Below, in pieces: positions 42,677-52,284 of a stretch of 64,000 nucleotides of DNA. The notes below the pieces were generated by a model. That model had not been told where the DNA came from. It was given only the letters and a program-made list of their open reading frames with translations, and did not search any database. This DNA is from Bryobacter sp964387685 (GTDB lineage: Bacteria; Acidobacteriota; Terriglobia; Bryobacterales; Bryobacteraceae): the NCBI GenBank assembly GCA_964387685.1, contig CAYLXK010000003.1, positions 248,001 to 312,000 of the forward strand, written 5' to 3'. Every line of letters begins with the position of its first letter. The stretch's first letter is position 1. Both the position numbers and the translations under genes were made by a program.

Positions 42677-44610
42677 AATGGCTTCCGCTCTTTTGCGCCG
42701 TGCTTTGCCTGGCACAAACCAAACGAATTCCGCCGCCCGGGGTTGAGATTCCGCGCCTGCAGCGCCAATTTCTCGAAATGCGCATTCGGGAACTGGATGC
42801 TGCGTTCCAGCCACTCGCCAAACATCCGCTCGCGGTGGATATAGCGGTTTTGCGCGAGGCCGTTGCCAGCGCCCTTGAATACAACGAGCTCTTTAAGGAA
42901 GACGAGGTCATGAAGGGGAATCGTCTCCTCGACGAGGCTTTCATTCGCGTGCGCCAGTTGGCGACGGGTAAGGCGCCTTGGGACGCAGCCAGTGGCCTTG
43001 TGGTGCGCGGCTATCGCTCCGAGATCGATGGGAGCGTTCAACCCTACGGCCTGGTGATTCCCGCCGAGCCCCGCCGTCCCTGGCGCCTGGATGCTTGGTT
43101 CCACGGTCGCAGCGAAACTCTTTCGGAACTGAACTTCATTTACGACCGGCTCACCAAGCCCGGTGAGTTCGCGCCTTCTAGCGCCGTCGTCCTTCATCTC
43201 TATGGCCGTTACTGCAACGCAAGTAAGTTTGCGGGCGAGACGGACTTGTTTGAAGCCCTGGCCAGCGTCAAGCAGCACTATCCGATCGACGAGAACCGGA
43301 TCTTCATACGCGGTTTCTCGATGGGCGGCGCTTCGGCCTGGCACATCGGCGCACACTACGCAGGCCTATGGGCAGGCGTCGCTCCTGGCGCAGGCTTCGC
43401 CGAGACAAGCGAGTATCAAAATCTCTCCGCTAAGGCCCCCCGCCCGTGGTACGAAACGAAACTCTTCCGTCTCTATGACGCCACGGAATACGCTCTCAAC
43501 TTCTTCAACACGCCGGTGGTCGCCTACTCCGGCGAAAAAGATAAGCAGATCCAGGCCGCCCAAATCATGGCCCGCCACCTTGCCACCGAAGGCATGGAAC
43601 TCGCCCATGTCATCGGACCCAATACAGAGCACAAATACCATCCCGACTCCAAGGTCGAAATCGCCTCCCGGCTGGATTCGATTGCCCGCACGGGTCGCGA
43701 CCCCTATCCCCGGCAACTTCGCTTTGCCACGCACACTCTGCGCTACAACCGGATGCGCTGGCTGCGCCTAGAAGCCCTCGATACACACTGGGAAAAGGCG
43801 CGCGTGCAGGCGGAAATCACCTCTGCCGGCGACATCGAGATCCAAGCCACCAACGTCTCCGCGTTTTCGATCGAGTTTGAGGCGGGCGGCTGGACTGGCC
43901 CCAAGCACCGTGCCCCCGCCGTCCTCTTCAATGGCCAGCGGATCGGCACGCTCAAGCCGCTCAGCGATCAAAGTCTCCAGGGCAGCTTCTCTCAATCCGG
44001 CGGCGCCTGGCGCGCCGGCCTGCCCCCAGGGATTCGCAAGCGCCCCGGCCTCCAAGGCCCCATCGACGACGCCTTCTATTCGCGCTTTGTCATGGTCCTC
44101 CCCAGCGGCGAAGCCGCCAGCCCCGAGGTGGCGCAATGGGTGAAGTTGGAGAGTGACGCGGCCATTGCGGATTGGCGCCGTATCTTCCGCGGCAAGGCCC
44201 GCGTTAAGAACGACGTGGACATTAGCGCCGAAGACATGGCCTCGTCGAATCTGGTCTTATGGGGCGATCGCCAAAGCAACAAGCTCATCGCGAGACTGGC
44301 TGATCAACTTCCTCTCGCGTGGTCTGGGGACGAATTGAAGTTAGGCGCCTCGAGCTGCTCGGCGAAATCCTGCGTGCCGGTGATGATTTATCCCAATCCC
44401 TTAAATCCCGAACGTTACATCGTTTTGAACAGCGGCCCCACCCTGCGCGGCGAAGCCAACGCGAGCAATTCCCTGCAGACCCCCAAGCTCCCCGATTGGG
44501 CGCTCATCGACTTGGCCGAAGCGCCAAGTCCACAGCGCCCTGGGCGTGTCGTCGCGGCGGATTTCTTTGACGAAGCTTGGCGCCCGAAAGGCAAGTCTTC
44601 GCCGCGTTGA
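42673..44610 (+). CDS. Secreted prolyl-oligopeptidase-like or esterase-like alpha/beta hydrolase
   Basis: A 645-residue protein with a short signal peptide (about 1-15, ending CLAQ). The catalytic region has AWFHGRSETLSELNF, then YCNASKFAGETDLFEAL, the nucleophile elbow GFSMGGASAW, YSGEKDKQIQAAQ (Asp region) and PNTEHKYHP (His region). The C-terminal 250 residues are beta-rich, with WRRIFRGKARVKNDVDIS and LVLWGDRQSNKLIARL, typical of secreted S9-like acidobacterial hydrolases. Translational coupling to the preceding phosphoesterase suggests a joint role in degrading an external polymer or lipid; the substrate is unknown. Confidence 0.8.
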   Translation: MKWLPLFCAVLCLAQTKRIPPPGVEIPRLQRQFLEMRIRELDAAFQPLAKHPLAVDIAVLREAVASALEYNELFKEDEVMKGNRLLDEAFIRVRQLATGKAPWDAASGLVVRGYRSEIDGSVQPYGLVIPAEPRRPWRLDAWFHGRSETLSELNFIYDRLTKPGEFAPSSAVVLHLYGRYCNASKFAGETDLFEALASVKQHYPIDENRIFIRGFSMGGASAWHIGAHYAGLWAGVAPGAGFAETSEYQNLSAKAPRPWYETKLFRLYDATEYALNFFNTPVVAYSGEKDKQIQAAQIMARHLATEGMELAHVIGPNTEHKYHPDSKVEIASRLDSIARTGRDPYPRQLRFATHTLRYNRMRWLRLEALDTHWEKARVQAEITSAGDIEIQATNVSAFSIEFEAGGWTGPKHRAPAVLFNGQRIGTLKPLSDQSLQGSFSQSGGAWRAGLPPGIRKRPGLQGPIDDAFYSRFVMVLPSGEAASPEVAQWVKLESDAAIADWRRIFRGKARVKNDVDISAEDMASSNLVLWGDRQSNKLIARLADQLPLAWSGDELKLGASSCSAKSCVPVMIYPNPLNPERYIVLNSGPTLRGEANASNSLQTPKLPDWALIDLAEAPSPQRPGRVVAADFFDEAWRPKGKSSPR

Positions 44611-44640
44611 GCCCCTTCGGGCCAAGTCACTGGTCGCACC

Positions 44641-44671
44641 AAGACTATTTCTCTAGTCTTTTCAGCTTTTT
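44641..44671 (+). terminator. Probable intrinsic terminator after the hydrolase gene
   Basis: AAGACTA (44641-44647), loop TTTCTC, TAGTCTT (44654-44660) form a perfect 7-base-pair stem, followed by TTCAGC and five T (44667-44671). It lies 31 bases after the stop. The stem is AT-rich and the T run is set back, so efficiency is uncertain. A smaller hairpin GCCC-CTTC-GGGC sits directly at 44611-44622. Confidence 0.5.
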
Positions 44672-44791
44672 CGACCCTTTCGCGTGCGTATCTACGGCGT
44701 TACTTTAAGTCTCGCGATACATCTAGTTCGAAGCAAGGCCATCACCGGGTTTCGACCGACGACGAGGATGTCCCCGCTTCTGGATGTTTGA

Positions 44792-46057
44792 ATGTTCTTT
44801 CAATCGCTTGCGATCGTGACCCTGTTAACGGTTGCATCCTTCGCGCAGACCAAAGTGGATCTTTCCCGGCAGAGTAAGGAAATCAATTTTTCGGGCGCGG
44901 ACTCTACCCGTCCCTTCCGGTCCGGCGTCGCTTTGCCGTCTACCTGTGCCTCCGGCGAAGTCTTCTACGTAACCGGCGCGACTCCGGGTACGAATTTGTA
45001 TTCGTGCACCTCTACCAATACCTGGACACAATTGTCGGGCTCAAGTCTGCTGACCCCGATCGGAGAAGCGGGCAATGCCTTAATCTCCGACGGAAGCAAT
45101 GCGGCCTGGGCTTCATTGGGAGGCGATGTTAGCGGCGCCGCCACGGCCCTGACCGTCCAAGCTCTCCGGGGCATTTCCGTATCCGCAACGGCGCCCTCGC
45201 AGGGACAGGCCTTGGTCTACAACTCCACGGAGAATCGATGGGAGCCGGGTGCGTTGGTCTCCCCGCCCGTCGCCTGGCCGATTACCCGAGTCAGCGATAC
45301 CGTGCTCGAGATTGGAACCGGTCCTGGACTTCGCATCGGCGGAACCTATTGCCAAATTCCCGCTAGCGCCGCGCAACTGACCATTGCTTCTGGCACCGGA
45401 AGCCTCTTCGTGTTCATCCGCCCCAATTGCGAGCTCGTGGTCGCCCACAACATCGCGGTGACGTCGTGCACTTCGTGTACAGCGGCGGTGGGAACCGGCT
45501 TTGAGCCAAACTCCTTCCCCCTCGGCCAATGGGCGGTCGAAAATGACATTCTGGCCGCATCTGGCGTTTCTGCGCTGACGCAGTTTGCCATCCAGCCGAT
45601 CTTGGCCGGTCAGAACGTCCAGATCACGGACGTCTCGGGCCAATTGCAAATCAACACTTTCTCCAACGGCGTGGAGCTGGCCGATCGCGCACTGAGCCAG
45701 GAGTGGAACAATTCGGCAACCAACCCGACCCTTCGCTTTCATCTGGCCAGTTGGGTCTCCGAGAGCGGCGTCGCATATCTCGAGGGGACCGCGCTCGCGT
45801 CCGCTAACCCTATTGCGGGGATTGTCATCGCTGGCGAGGGCTCCTCCGGAAAGGCCCGGATTGCTATCGCGGGCATCGCGGCTTGTGAGTTTGAGAATGC
45901 GGTCGCTGCGCTGGATTGGGTGGTGCCGGGCACCGATTCCGCCGGTAAATGCCGTTCGGCTGGCGCAACCAAGCCCACCTCGGGCGCCATCGTGGGGCGG
46001 GTACTTGAAACGGGAGCGGTTGGAACCTACTTTGTGCAGCTTTCGGTGCAGCAATAG
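44792..46057 (+). CDS. Secreted protein with phage-tail-fibre-like repeats
   Basis: A 421-residue protein with a signal peptide (about 1-19, ending SFAQ). A Cys pair (STCASGEVFY and NLYSCTS) precedes a segment GDVSGAATALTVQALRGISVSATAPSQGQ (in part) and LVYNSTENRWEPG, a pattern I recall from tail-fibre-like exported proteins of environmental bacteria. Further beta-rich parts have a CTSCTA cluster. The end, IGRVLETGAVGTYFVQLSV-like, recalls capsid-cement or fibre-tip domains. No phage genes are nearby, so it is likely a surface or secreted structural protein. The next gene follows after 23 bases. Confidence 0.6.
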   Translation: MFFQSLAIVTLLTVASFAQTKVDLSRQSKEINFSGADSTRPFRSGVALPSTCASGEVFYVTGATPGTNLYSCTSTNTWTQLSGSSLLTPIGEAGNALISDGSNAAWASLGGDVSGAATALTVQALRGISVSATAPSQGQALVYNSTENRWEPGALVSPPVAWPITRVSDTVLEIGTGPGLRIGGTYCQIPASAAQLTIASGTGSLFVFIRPNCELVVAHNIAVTSCTSCTAAVGTGFEPNSFPLGQWAVENDILAASGVSALTQFAIQPILAGQNVQITDVSGQLQINTFSNGVELADRALSQEWNNSATNPTLRFHLASWVSESGVAYLEGTALASANPIAGIVIAGEGSSGKARIAIAGIAACEFENAVAALDWVVPGTDSAGKCRSAGATKPTSGAIVGRVLETGAVGTYFVQLSVQQ

Positions 46058-46080
46058 CCTGCGAGAGGACTTTGGAATCC

Positions 46081-48651
46081 ATGCTTAAATACAGCGCTTG
46101 TTTCCTGCTTGTTCTTGTGAGCTTCGCGGAAGCCCAGTCCAGTAACTTTCAGATTGTCCCCGCACACTCCTCGATTCGCCTACGGGGCGGCCTGGTGTTT
46201 CCCCGCGGACGCTCGATTTTTCCGCCTAAACAGATTCTCAGTGTCAAGTCGAGTTTGCCTGGCCTCCAGCCTTGGACAATTGCTCTCACAGGTTCGCTCT
46301 CTACGGCTTGCGAGGGGGCGCCTTGCCTGAAGATTTCGGAAGAGTTCAGCAACACTGCTATCAGTTCGGGCAGCGGCAGCCGCCGAATTGCCATTAATTG
46401 GCTTGGAGGCGCGGCTTGGCTGTTGGCGCCTGGGGTCTACTCCGGTACGCTCACGCTGACTCCTGCTGGAGGAGGCGCGTCCGCTGCCGCAACGCTTACT
46501 CTCGAAGTCCTCGGCACTGCGGTCGATCCCGCGACTCCCGAGGTCAAGGCCACCTCTTTCACCGAGGTCGGATGCGACAACTCAAACCCTCTCGAGTTTT
46601 CCTTCAACGCGCGCTGCACCATACCGGATGAGGCGCCTTCGTCGGATCCCAATCTGACGCGTCCGTCCGTGGGCCAAGCCATCACGGACCCTACTTTCGG
46701 GGGAAAGATTCGGCGCATGACAGGGCCTGGGTGCGGCACCGTCTACGGTTCCACTACGGCCTTCAGCGCCCTCAGCACCTACAACATGAACAACTGCGGC
46801 ATCTTCCGCACCTCGGACGCTGCCTTAATACGCCAACAACTCCCCGGGAATCAGTTCTACCGTTTCATGAGCGCCCTGGACGACCAAGCCTTCACTTACA
46901 TGAACGGGAGTCAAATTCGCTCCTACAACTGGATCACCAACCAGAACACCCTGCTCGGCGACATGAGCGTCGCGCCCTACAACTTCACGACGCTCTACGC
47001 CGGCGGTACGATCGGCGCCACCGATGACGACTGGATCGCATTTTACGAAATTAACGCCGGACCGAACCCCAAGGTCTGTGCTGTGGATGTGGTCGCTTTA
47101 AAGGCTGCTGGTGCACCCAACGCTAGTAATACGTACTGTGGGACCTATCAGGGGCCTCGCGACATCACCCTGCTGGACTGGGTTGGCGTCACGCCAATAG
47201 ATCTGGGCACTGGCAGGCGCTTCGTCTATCTCTCCGCAATTCCTCTCAGCGTTGTTTTTCGAGTCGGCAAGCCCGGCTCCGGAGAACTGATACAGCAAAA
47301 CATCGTTCCCGAATGGCCGGGATGGGGGCAGAACAACGACAACGGACTTTGCCAGCCCGGTGAGCTCTGTTACAACGCCAACAACTTCACCCACAGCGCG
47401 ATCTTTCGGGACCGCGACGGGCAAGTAAAGCTGTTTGGGAACTTTGAGGATATTTGGTTTAACCGGGACTTCCTCAGCGTTTTTCGCTTGAACTCGGGCA
47501 CCCGGCTGCTGCGGCCCCGTGAGGAAGGTGGCGGACAGAACTTCATTGGTCAAATCGGTTGGGACCGTCAACCGGGATGCTCCTCCAAGATCCACGGCTG
47601 CGTTTTGGCCTCAATTCCCCGCTGCTGCGACTTCATCTCGCCCATCAACTCTGCCGTGGAGGGACAAGCTACCACCGTCACTCTCGATCAACCCGTGCCT
47701 TGGACCGTTGGGACAACACGATTGATTCGCATACAGAACGCTCCTTCGGCATGGTCTTGCCTCAATGGTGCCTGGACAGCCACCGTTAGCTCGCCGACCC
47801 AGTTGCAGATCCCTGCCAACTGCCAGGGCTCCAGTGGGTCTGTCGTACCGGCTCTTTTGGGGGACGCCACCCCATTTCCGAACACGGCGCCCAATCGAAG
47901 CCAGATTCAAGTGTGGCGCCCCGGCCGCCAGGTTCATCGCATCGGTATGCACCGCACGGTCACTTGGAACGATCTTCCCGCTTTCAACATCTCGGCCTAC
48001 GAGAGCACCCCCCGCGCCTCCTTAAGCCGGGACGGTCGCTTTGTCGCCTTCACTTCCAACTGGGGCTCGCTGGACATCGATGGTCCCTCTGTTTACGTTG
48101 CCGAAACGGGCTTAGGACTGGCGCGCGAGAGTCTTCTCATTAAAAACGTCGTGCCCGGCAGGACGCGAGCGGCCATCAGCTACGACATCGCCAGCGGCCG
48201 TTCCTGTTCCATCGAACTGAGTACGGATCCTATCTTTGCCACCCTGACAGAGTTGGCTTCCGATAGCGGCCCCGCGACGTCGCGGACCACGCACCTGGGG
48301 CGGTCCATCCCTCTGGCCGCCGATTCTCAATACTGGCTCCGGCTCACCTGTGGTCTGGAAGTGGAAACGACTTCGTTTCGCACGCTTCCGGCCGGAAGTG
48401 AAGCCGTCCGCCCGATCCAGACTCAGGTCGGTCCCTCCGGCGATCCCGATTTCGTTCGCGCCGCAATTGAGTATCGGGCCGTGGGAGGCTCCTCCTTTGC
48501 CAGCACCGCCACACTCGCGTGTCAGCAGGGCTGCACACAGGCTTGGTCCGCGTCTTTAGGCTCGGTCAACGAATACCGTGTGGTGTACTTCAACGCCGAC
48601 GACACGCAACGGCGGGAAGGTCCCCTTTGGTCCCTTGCGGTCAACCGTTAA
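46081..48651 (+). CDS. Large secreted protein, probable beta-propeller
   Basis: The 856-residue protein begins with a signal peptide (about 1-19, ending FAEAQS). An N-terminal beta-sandwich (about 20-150) with WTIALTGSL and VYSGTLTLTPAG resembles bacterial Ig-like or BACON domains. The middle (about 190-650) alternates short strands with aromatic and Asp-rich turns, as in a beta-propeller, and includes LSRDGRFVAFTSNW near 645. The C-terminal part has two fibronectin-like segments. About 20 Cys suggest disulfides outside the cytoplasm. ATG 46081 is used; TTG 46072 is possible. Function unknown; co-transcription with 44792-46057 is likely. The end overlaps the convergent FkbM gene by four bases. 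Confidence 0.65.
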   Translation: MLKYSACFLLVLVSFAEAQSSNFQIVPAHSSIRLRGGLVFPRGRSIFPPKQILSVKSSLPGLQPWTIALTGSLSTACEGAPCLKISEEFSNTAISSGSGSRRIAINWLGGAAWLLAPGVYSGTLTLTPAGGGASAAATLTLEVLGTAVDPATPEVKATSFTEVGCDNSNPLEFSFNARCTIPDEAPSSDPNLTRPSVGQAITDPTFGGKIRRMTGPGCGTVYGSTTAFSALSTYNMNNCGIFRTSDAALIRQQLPGNQFYRFMSALDDQAFTYMNGSQIRSYNWITNQNTLLGDMSVAPYNFTTLYAGGTIGATDDDWIAFYEINAGPNPKVCAVDVVALKAAGAPNASNTYCGTYQGPRDITLLDWVGVTPIDLGTGRRFVYLSAIPLSVVFRVGKPGSGELIQQNIVPEWPGWGQNNDNGLCQPGELCYNANNFTHSAIFRDRDGQVKLFGNFEDIWFNRDFLSVFRLNSGTRLLRPREEGGGQNFIGQIGWDRQPGCSSKIHGCVLASIPRCCDFISPINSAVEGQATTVTLDQPVPWTVGTTRLIRIQNAPSAWSCLNGAWTATVSSPTQLQIPANCQGSSGSVVPALLGDATPFPNTAPNRSQIQVWRPGRQVHRIGMHRTVTWNDLPAFNISAYESTPRASLSRDGRFVAFTSNWGSLDIDGPSVYVAETGLGLARESLLIKNVVPGRTRAAISYDIASGRSCSIELSTDPIFATLTELASDSGPATSRTTHLGRSIPLAADSQYWLRLTCGLEVETTSFRTLPAGSEAVRPIQTQVGPSGDPDFVRAAIEYRAVGGSSFASTATLACQQGCTQAWSASLGSVNEYRVVYFNADDTQRREGPLWSLAVNR

Positions 48652-49457
48652 CGCGCCATCGAGGAGGGCTCCTCTTGAGCCCTCCTCAATCCGAGACAAA
48701 TCGTCAATTCCCCGGAGCGAAGCATCTTGTAGCGACGTCCCTCCAGCGCCTTGAAGAACACCTCGTCACAATGCGGCCCGTGTAGTTCTATGCAGATGTT
48801 CCGCACGCGATCCATCCAGGCCGCACTGCCTGAGTCGAACACTTTGGTTTCGCCTCCCTCGATATCGACCTTCAGCAGATCGATCTGTTGAGCCCCGGGA
48901 ACCAACTCGAGCAAGGAAGGAAGATCCCACGCGGGAATAGATCCCTCAGCGGCACTCGGAGAGTCTTCGACGCTAATAGCCCACTCCCGACCTTGTCCCG
49001 GTTCCTCGGCTCGAATTCGCAGGTGGGTACGGTGGGACCAGACCGCTCCTTGAACTGCCTGGGCGCGAGAGCCGTAAGGGGCTAAATTGCGCTGGCATTG
49101 CGCGAAGTTGTTGGCGTCCGGTTCCACCGCCACCACCCGAGCTTCGGGAAAGCGGTTTAAGAAATAAATCGAAGATGCCCCCACGTTGGCACCCAGGTCA
49201 AAAATCAATTTGGGCGGGTCGGGTAGTTTTACCGCTTCGTATTCGCGCTCTATGAAGATCGCCCGGTAAACTTCCATATCGCTGCTCCGGCCCCGGCGAA
49301 CAATCAAGGGATACGCCACTCCGGCCGGCTGAAAACGCATTTCCCCATGCAGGGGCACGCCTAACGCAAGCCGAATCCGGTCGTACTTGTAGCGGACGGT
49401 ATTGCTCCAGCCCGTGTGCCGAATGCACCAGGCAAGACTTTGCAGGCGACCGATCAT
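48648..49457 (-). CDS. FkbM-family methyltransferase
   Basis: A SAM-dependent O-methyltransferase of the FkbM type (269 residues from ATG 49457; ATG 49511 would add 18 and overlap the upstream gene). The SAM site is FDLGANVGASSIYFLNRFP with the following acidic VVAVEPD; later LLKVDIEGGE and ICIELHGP are family hallmarks. In polysaccharide clusters FkbM enzymes methylate sugar hydroxyls. It is the last gene of a five-gene chain (asnB, flippase, GT4, heparinase-like, FkbM). Confidence 0.88.
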   Translation of the reverse strand: MIGRLQSLAWCIRHTGWSNTVRYKYDRIRLALGVPLHGEMRFQPAGVAYPLIVRRGRSSDMEVYRAIFIEREYEAVKLPDPPKLIFDLGANVGASSIYFLNRFPEARVVAVEPDANNFAQCQRNLAPYGSRAQAVQGAVWSHRTHLRIRAEEPGQGREWAISVEDSPSAAEGSIPAWDLPSLLELVPGAQQIDLLKVDIEGGETKVFDSGSAAWMDRVRNICIELHGPHCDEVFFKALEGRRYKMLRSGELTICLGLRRAQEEPSSMAR

Positions 49458-49462
49458 AACCT

Positions 49463-51166
49463 TCAGAGTAAGATGACGGTCCGCAGCCGAAGCGGCGTTT
49501 TCGTCCGCCATTCCAGCCGCAGGCGCTTGGCCGGCGCCTGGTGGTAGAGCGCGGACGACACTTTGGAGTCTTCAAAACTTGACAATCCGGAGCTATCGGT
49601 TTGGAGCAGCGCGCCGCAGGGCCATTGCAGTTGCCGCATCGTGGGGCTCCATTCGCAGTCGACGGGGACCTGCCAGAATTGTTCCACTCTGTGTTCTGAA
49701 GATTCCGCCTCCACCAGGTCCTCCACCACGATCCGCTTGGGTTCGCTCCAGTCGATTGTTCGTTCGATTCGAAACCGCCGCTGCGGGTCCGACAGAGAAG
49801 CCCTCCATCGTTTAGCCCCTTCCTCCAATTGCAGCTCCTCCATGCTTCCCCTCCAACGATCTCCCGCCCAACGAAAAGCGTGCACTGGGGTGGCTTGGTC
49901 GAAATCATCGACGCGGACTGTATTGTGCGCTCGGTTCGAGCGATAGTCGTTGCGCACAGCCGCATCGCCCACGTAGGTATAGGTGCCTCGATCCAGCAGC
50001 AGATCGATTCCACCTCGCCGCAGCGTGAAATGAAGGGCGTGCGCGTGGGAGTGTCCGCCCGTTCCGCGCGCGATTCCATGCGCGCAAAACACGATCTGAG
50101 TTTCCGCATCTCCCGCCACCACTACCCCGGCGTCCGGGAAATAGGCATTCCTTCTGCCCGGTTCGTAGCGCGCTCCCAGAAACTCCGAGGCTTGAGTGAG
50201 TGATTCCTTAGCGAAGCTGCGCCGCTCGCCAAAAGGGTGATCTAAGCGACCCCCATCGTCGTCGCCAAGCAGCACGATACTTCCGTCCTGGTCACATAGG
50301 GCGGCCAGAAACTCGCACATTTTTCTCAGCTTCCCGTGGAACGAATCTTTGGGCGAGGCCAGCCGCGCATAAAGCAAAAAGAAGTCGACGCAGTAGATCT
50401 GGTAGTAGCTGCTGCCTTCGAAGTGAGACCCGTCGGCGTCCACTTGGGCGCTCATGCAGCGCTCTGTCCACGCCGCACCGATGCTTTTCCACTGCTCCGA
50501 CATCGGGGATTGGGGCCAAAATCGGCCCAGCAGGTACAAAGCCACCGCTTCCCCAAGCAGATGTGTGTTGGGCGCGAAATAAACGCTTAAATTCCTCTCA
50601 ATGTGGCATCCATGCCGGTAAAGACATTCGAGCATTCTCTGCCGAAGGCTGTGATCGAGCTTGTCGCCGACGCTTCCTAGTATGCGCACCCACGAAATGG
50701 CCCGGATTGCCACTTCGAGCGCGCTGGCCCAATTAATTCCCTGATGAAACGGGTTGCTTTCGAGCCACGAATTCAACTGCCGTTCCAGCTCCGCTATGTG
50801 GCCGCTTTGCGCCAGCACAACCAGATGTTGGTGACGGTTCAGTTCCCATATCGCTTTGTGATCGCCTACGATCGCAGCGTTCAAGTAGGGAAGGCGCCGA
50901 AAGTATTCGAGCCCGCTCGTCTTACCGCCTATAGGGTCTCGGCGCCAATCGATATCTTCTTTGAGCAGAATCTCAGTACCCAAAAGTGGGATTTGGCCGT
51001 GCGCGACTTTTTCGCTCACCTCCCGGTCTACCTCCGACACCGGAAGCAGTCGCTCGAATCGAGTGACATCAAAGCCCGGCTGAGGCGGCTTGTAATAGCT
51101 CAAAAGATTCCAAGCTTCCTGGCGAAGCCTGAAAAAGATCTCTTCCGGCGACCGCTTCCATCTCAT
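49463..51166 (-). CDS. Heparinase II/III-like polysaccharide lyase domain protein
   Basis: A 567-residue protein: an alpha/alpha toroid (about 40-320) followed by the heparinase II/III beta-sandwich (about 340-560), with GTGGHSHAHALHFTLRRGG and LLLDRGTYTYVGD, the usual catalytic His motif region. In exopolysaccharide clusters such proteins may trim or depolymerise the glycan or help export; no signal peptide is seen. The ATG at 51166 overlaps the stop of the GT4 gene (ATGA); longer in-frame starts would lie deep inside that gene. FkbM starts five bases after the stop. Confidence 0.87.
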   Translation of the reverse strand: MRWKRSPEEIFFRLRQEAWNLLSYYKPPQPGFDVTRFERLLPVSEVDREVSEKVAHGQIPLLGTEILLKEDIDWRRDPIGGKTSGLEYFRRLPYLNAAIVGDHKAIWELNRHQHLVVLAQSGHIAELERQLNSWLESNPFHQGINWASALEVAIRAISWVRILGSVGDKLDHSLRQRMLECLYRHGCHIERNLSVYFAPNTHLLGEAVALYLLGRFWPQSPMSEQWKSIGAAWTERCMSAQVDADGSHFEGSSYYQIYCVDFFLLYARLASPKDSFHGKLRKMCEFLAALCDQDGSIVLLGDDDGGRLDHPFGERRSFAKESLTQASEFLGARYEPGRRNAYFPDAGVVVAGDAETQIVFCAHGIARGTGGHSHAHALHFTLRRGGIDLLLDRGTYTYVGDAAVRNDYRSNRAHNTVRVDDFDQATPVHAFRWAGDRWRGSMEELQLEEGAKRWRASLSDPQRRFRIERTIDWSEPKRIVVEDLVEAESSEHRVEQFWQVPVDCEWSPTMRQLQWPCGALLQTDSSGLSSFEDSKVSSALYHQAPAKRLRLEWRTKTPLRLRTVILL

Positions 51167-52284
51167 AAGAGTTCCCGGTAGATCGCCGTAATGGTCCGCG
51201 CCGCGGCCTCCGGCGAAAACCTCTCTTGCACCGAGCGCCGGCCCGCCTCCGCTAGTCTCAAACGCGCGTCCTTGTCCACAATGAGGGCCCGCAGCTTTTC
51301 CGTTAAGGCGGCGACGTTGCCGGCGGGAAACAGGTGGCCGTTTATGCCGTCTTCGATGATCTCGACGTTGCCGCCAATGCGGGAAGCCACCGCAGCGCAC
51401 TCCGAGCTCATTGCCTCCAGCAGCGCATTGGAAAGCGCCTCACTTAACGACGGCAAAACAAAGATGTCGATCGCCGCCAGCCACGTCTGCGTATCCCGAG
51501 TCTGCGGAATCAACACACACACTTCCTGCAATGCCAAGTCGATTCGCAGCGCCTCAATTTGGGGTTCCGCCGGACCGGAGCCCACCAGCGCCAAGCGGAT
51601 GCCGGGATGCTCGTTGCGAAGAACCGCAAAAGCGCGCATCAGAGTGGGTAGATCCTTTTCGACACGGATGCCGCACACGCATCCGATTACCAGGGCAGCC
51701 TCCGCAAGCTCCGGCGGGCGAGGTCGTGGGTCCAAGGACTCAGGGGGTGGAAACTCGTCCGGATCCACGGCGTTGTAAAGCAAGCGCAGACGGGAGGCAT
51801 CCATCTTCTCGCGCTGGATCAGGTCTTGCCGCACTTCGTCGGAATTAACGACGATTCGATCGCTAATGCGCTCCGCCTGCTGGAGCATCCAGCGGTAAGG
51901 CTGATGCAACAGGGAACGAAACATTCGCAGACTAGTCACCAGTGGAATCGGTTTACCTGGTGCAAAGGCTGCGGCGAAAAAGATGGCGGTTGGGTAGTCA
52001 AAGCAATGAACGAGCTGGATCTCTCGATCCCGAATCCAGCGCCGCGTCCGCCACGCTTCCGCCACACTTCGCCAGGAAGCAAAACTGTTCACCTCGATTT
52101 TGTGCACCTCGACGCCAGCGTCGTCCAACTCCTGGCGGCGCAACCCCTCCGCTACGAAACACCCTACCGTAACGCGATAGCCCCGGCTCTGCAGCAACCG
52201 GGCAACTACGCAAGCTTGGCGCTCTGTGCCCCCAATGCCCAGCTCTCGCAGACCAATCAGAATTCTGGGCTGATCGGTGCTCAC
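51163..52284 (-). CDS. Glycosyltransferase family 4
   Basis: A 373-residue GT-B enzyme: N-terminal LIGLRELGIGGTERQACVVARLL (donor/acceptor loop), a middle GCVCGIRVEKDLPTLMRAFAVL, and the E-x7-E site in PSLSEALSNALLEAMSSECAAVASRIGGN. It transfers a sugar from a nucleotide to a lipid-linked glycan. The start is GTG at 52284, giving a GTGA overlap with the flippase stop; a farther ATG at 52419 would overlap by 139 bases with no domain content. Specificity is unknown. Confidence 0.87.
   Translation of the reverse strand: MSTDQPRILIGLRELGIGGTERQACVVARLLQSRGYRVTVGCFVAEGLRRQELDDAGVEVHKIEVNSFASWRSVAEAWRTRRWIRDREIQLVHCFDYPTAIFFAAAFAPGKPIPLVTSLRMFRSLLHQPYRWMLQQAERISDRIVVNSDEVRQDLIQREKMDASRLRLLYNAVDPDEFPPPESLDPRPRPPELAEAALVIGCVCGIRVEKDLPTLMRAFAVLRNEHPGIRLALVGSGPAEPQIEALRIDLALQEVCVLIPQTRDTQTWLAAIDIFVLPSLSEALSNALLEAMSSECAAVASRIGGNVEIIEDGINGHLFPAGNVAALTEKLRALIVDKDARLRLAEAGRRSVQERFSPEAAARTITAIYRELL

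Noticed and set aside
41444..42814. 456-residue minus-strand open frame
   Set aside because: It is antisense to the secreted phosphoesterase, which has clear motifs; the low-complexity Val/Gly-rich translation is a high-GC shadow.
44792..48651. Prophage remnant
   Set aside because: The fibre-like protein has a signal peptide and no integrase, capsid, terminase or attachment repeats lie nearby.
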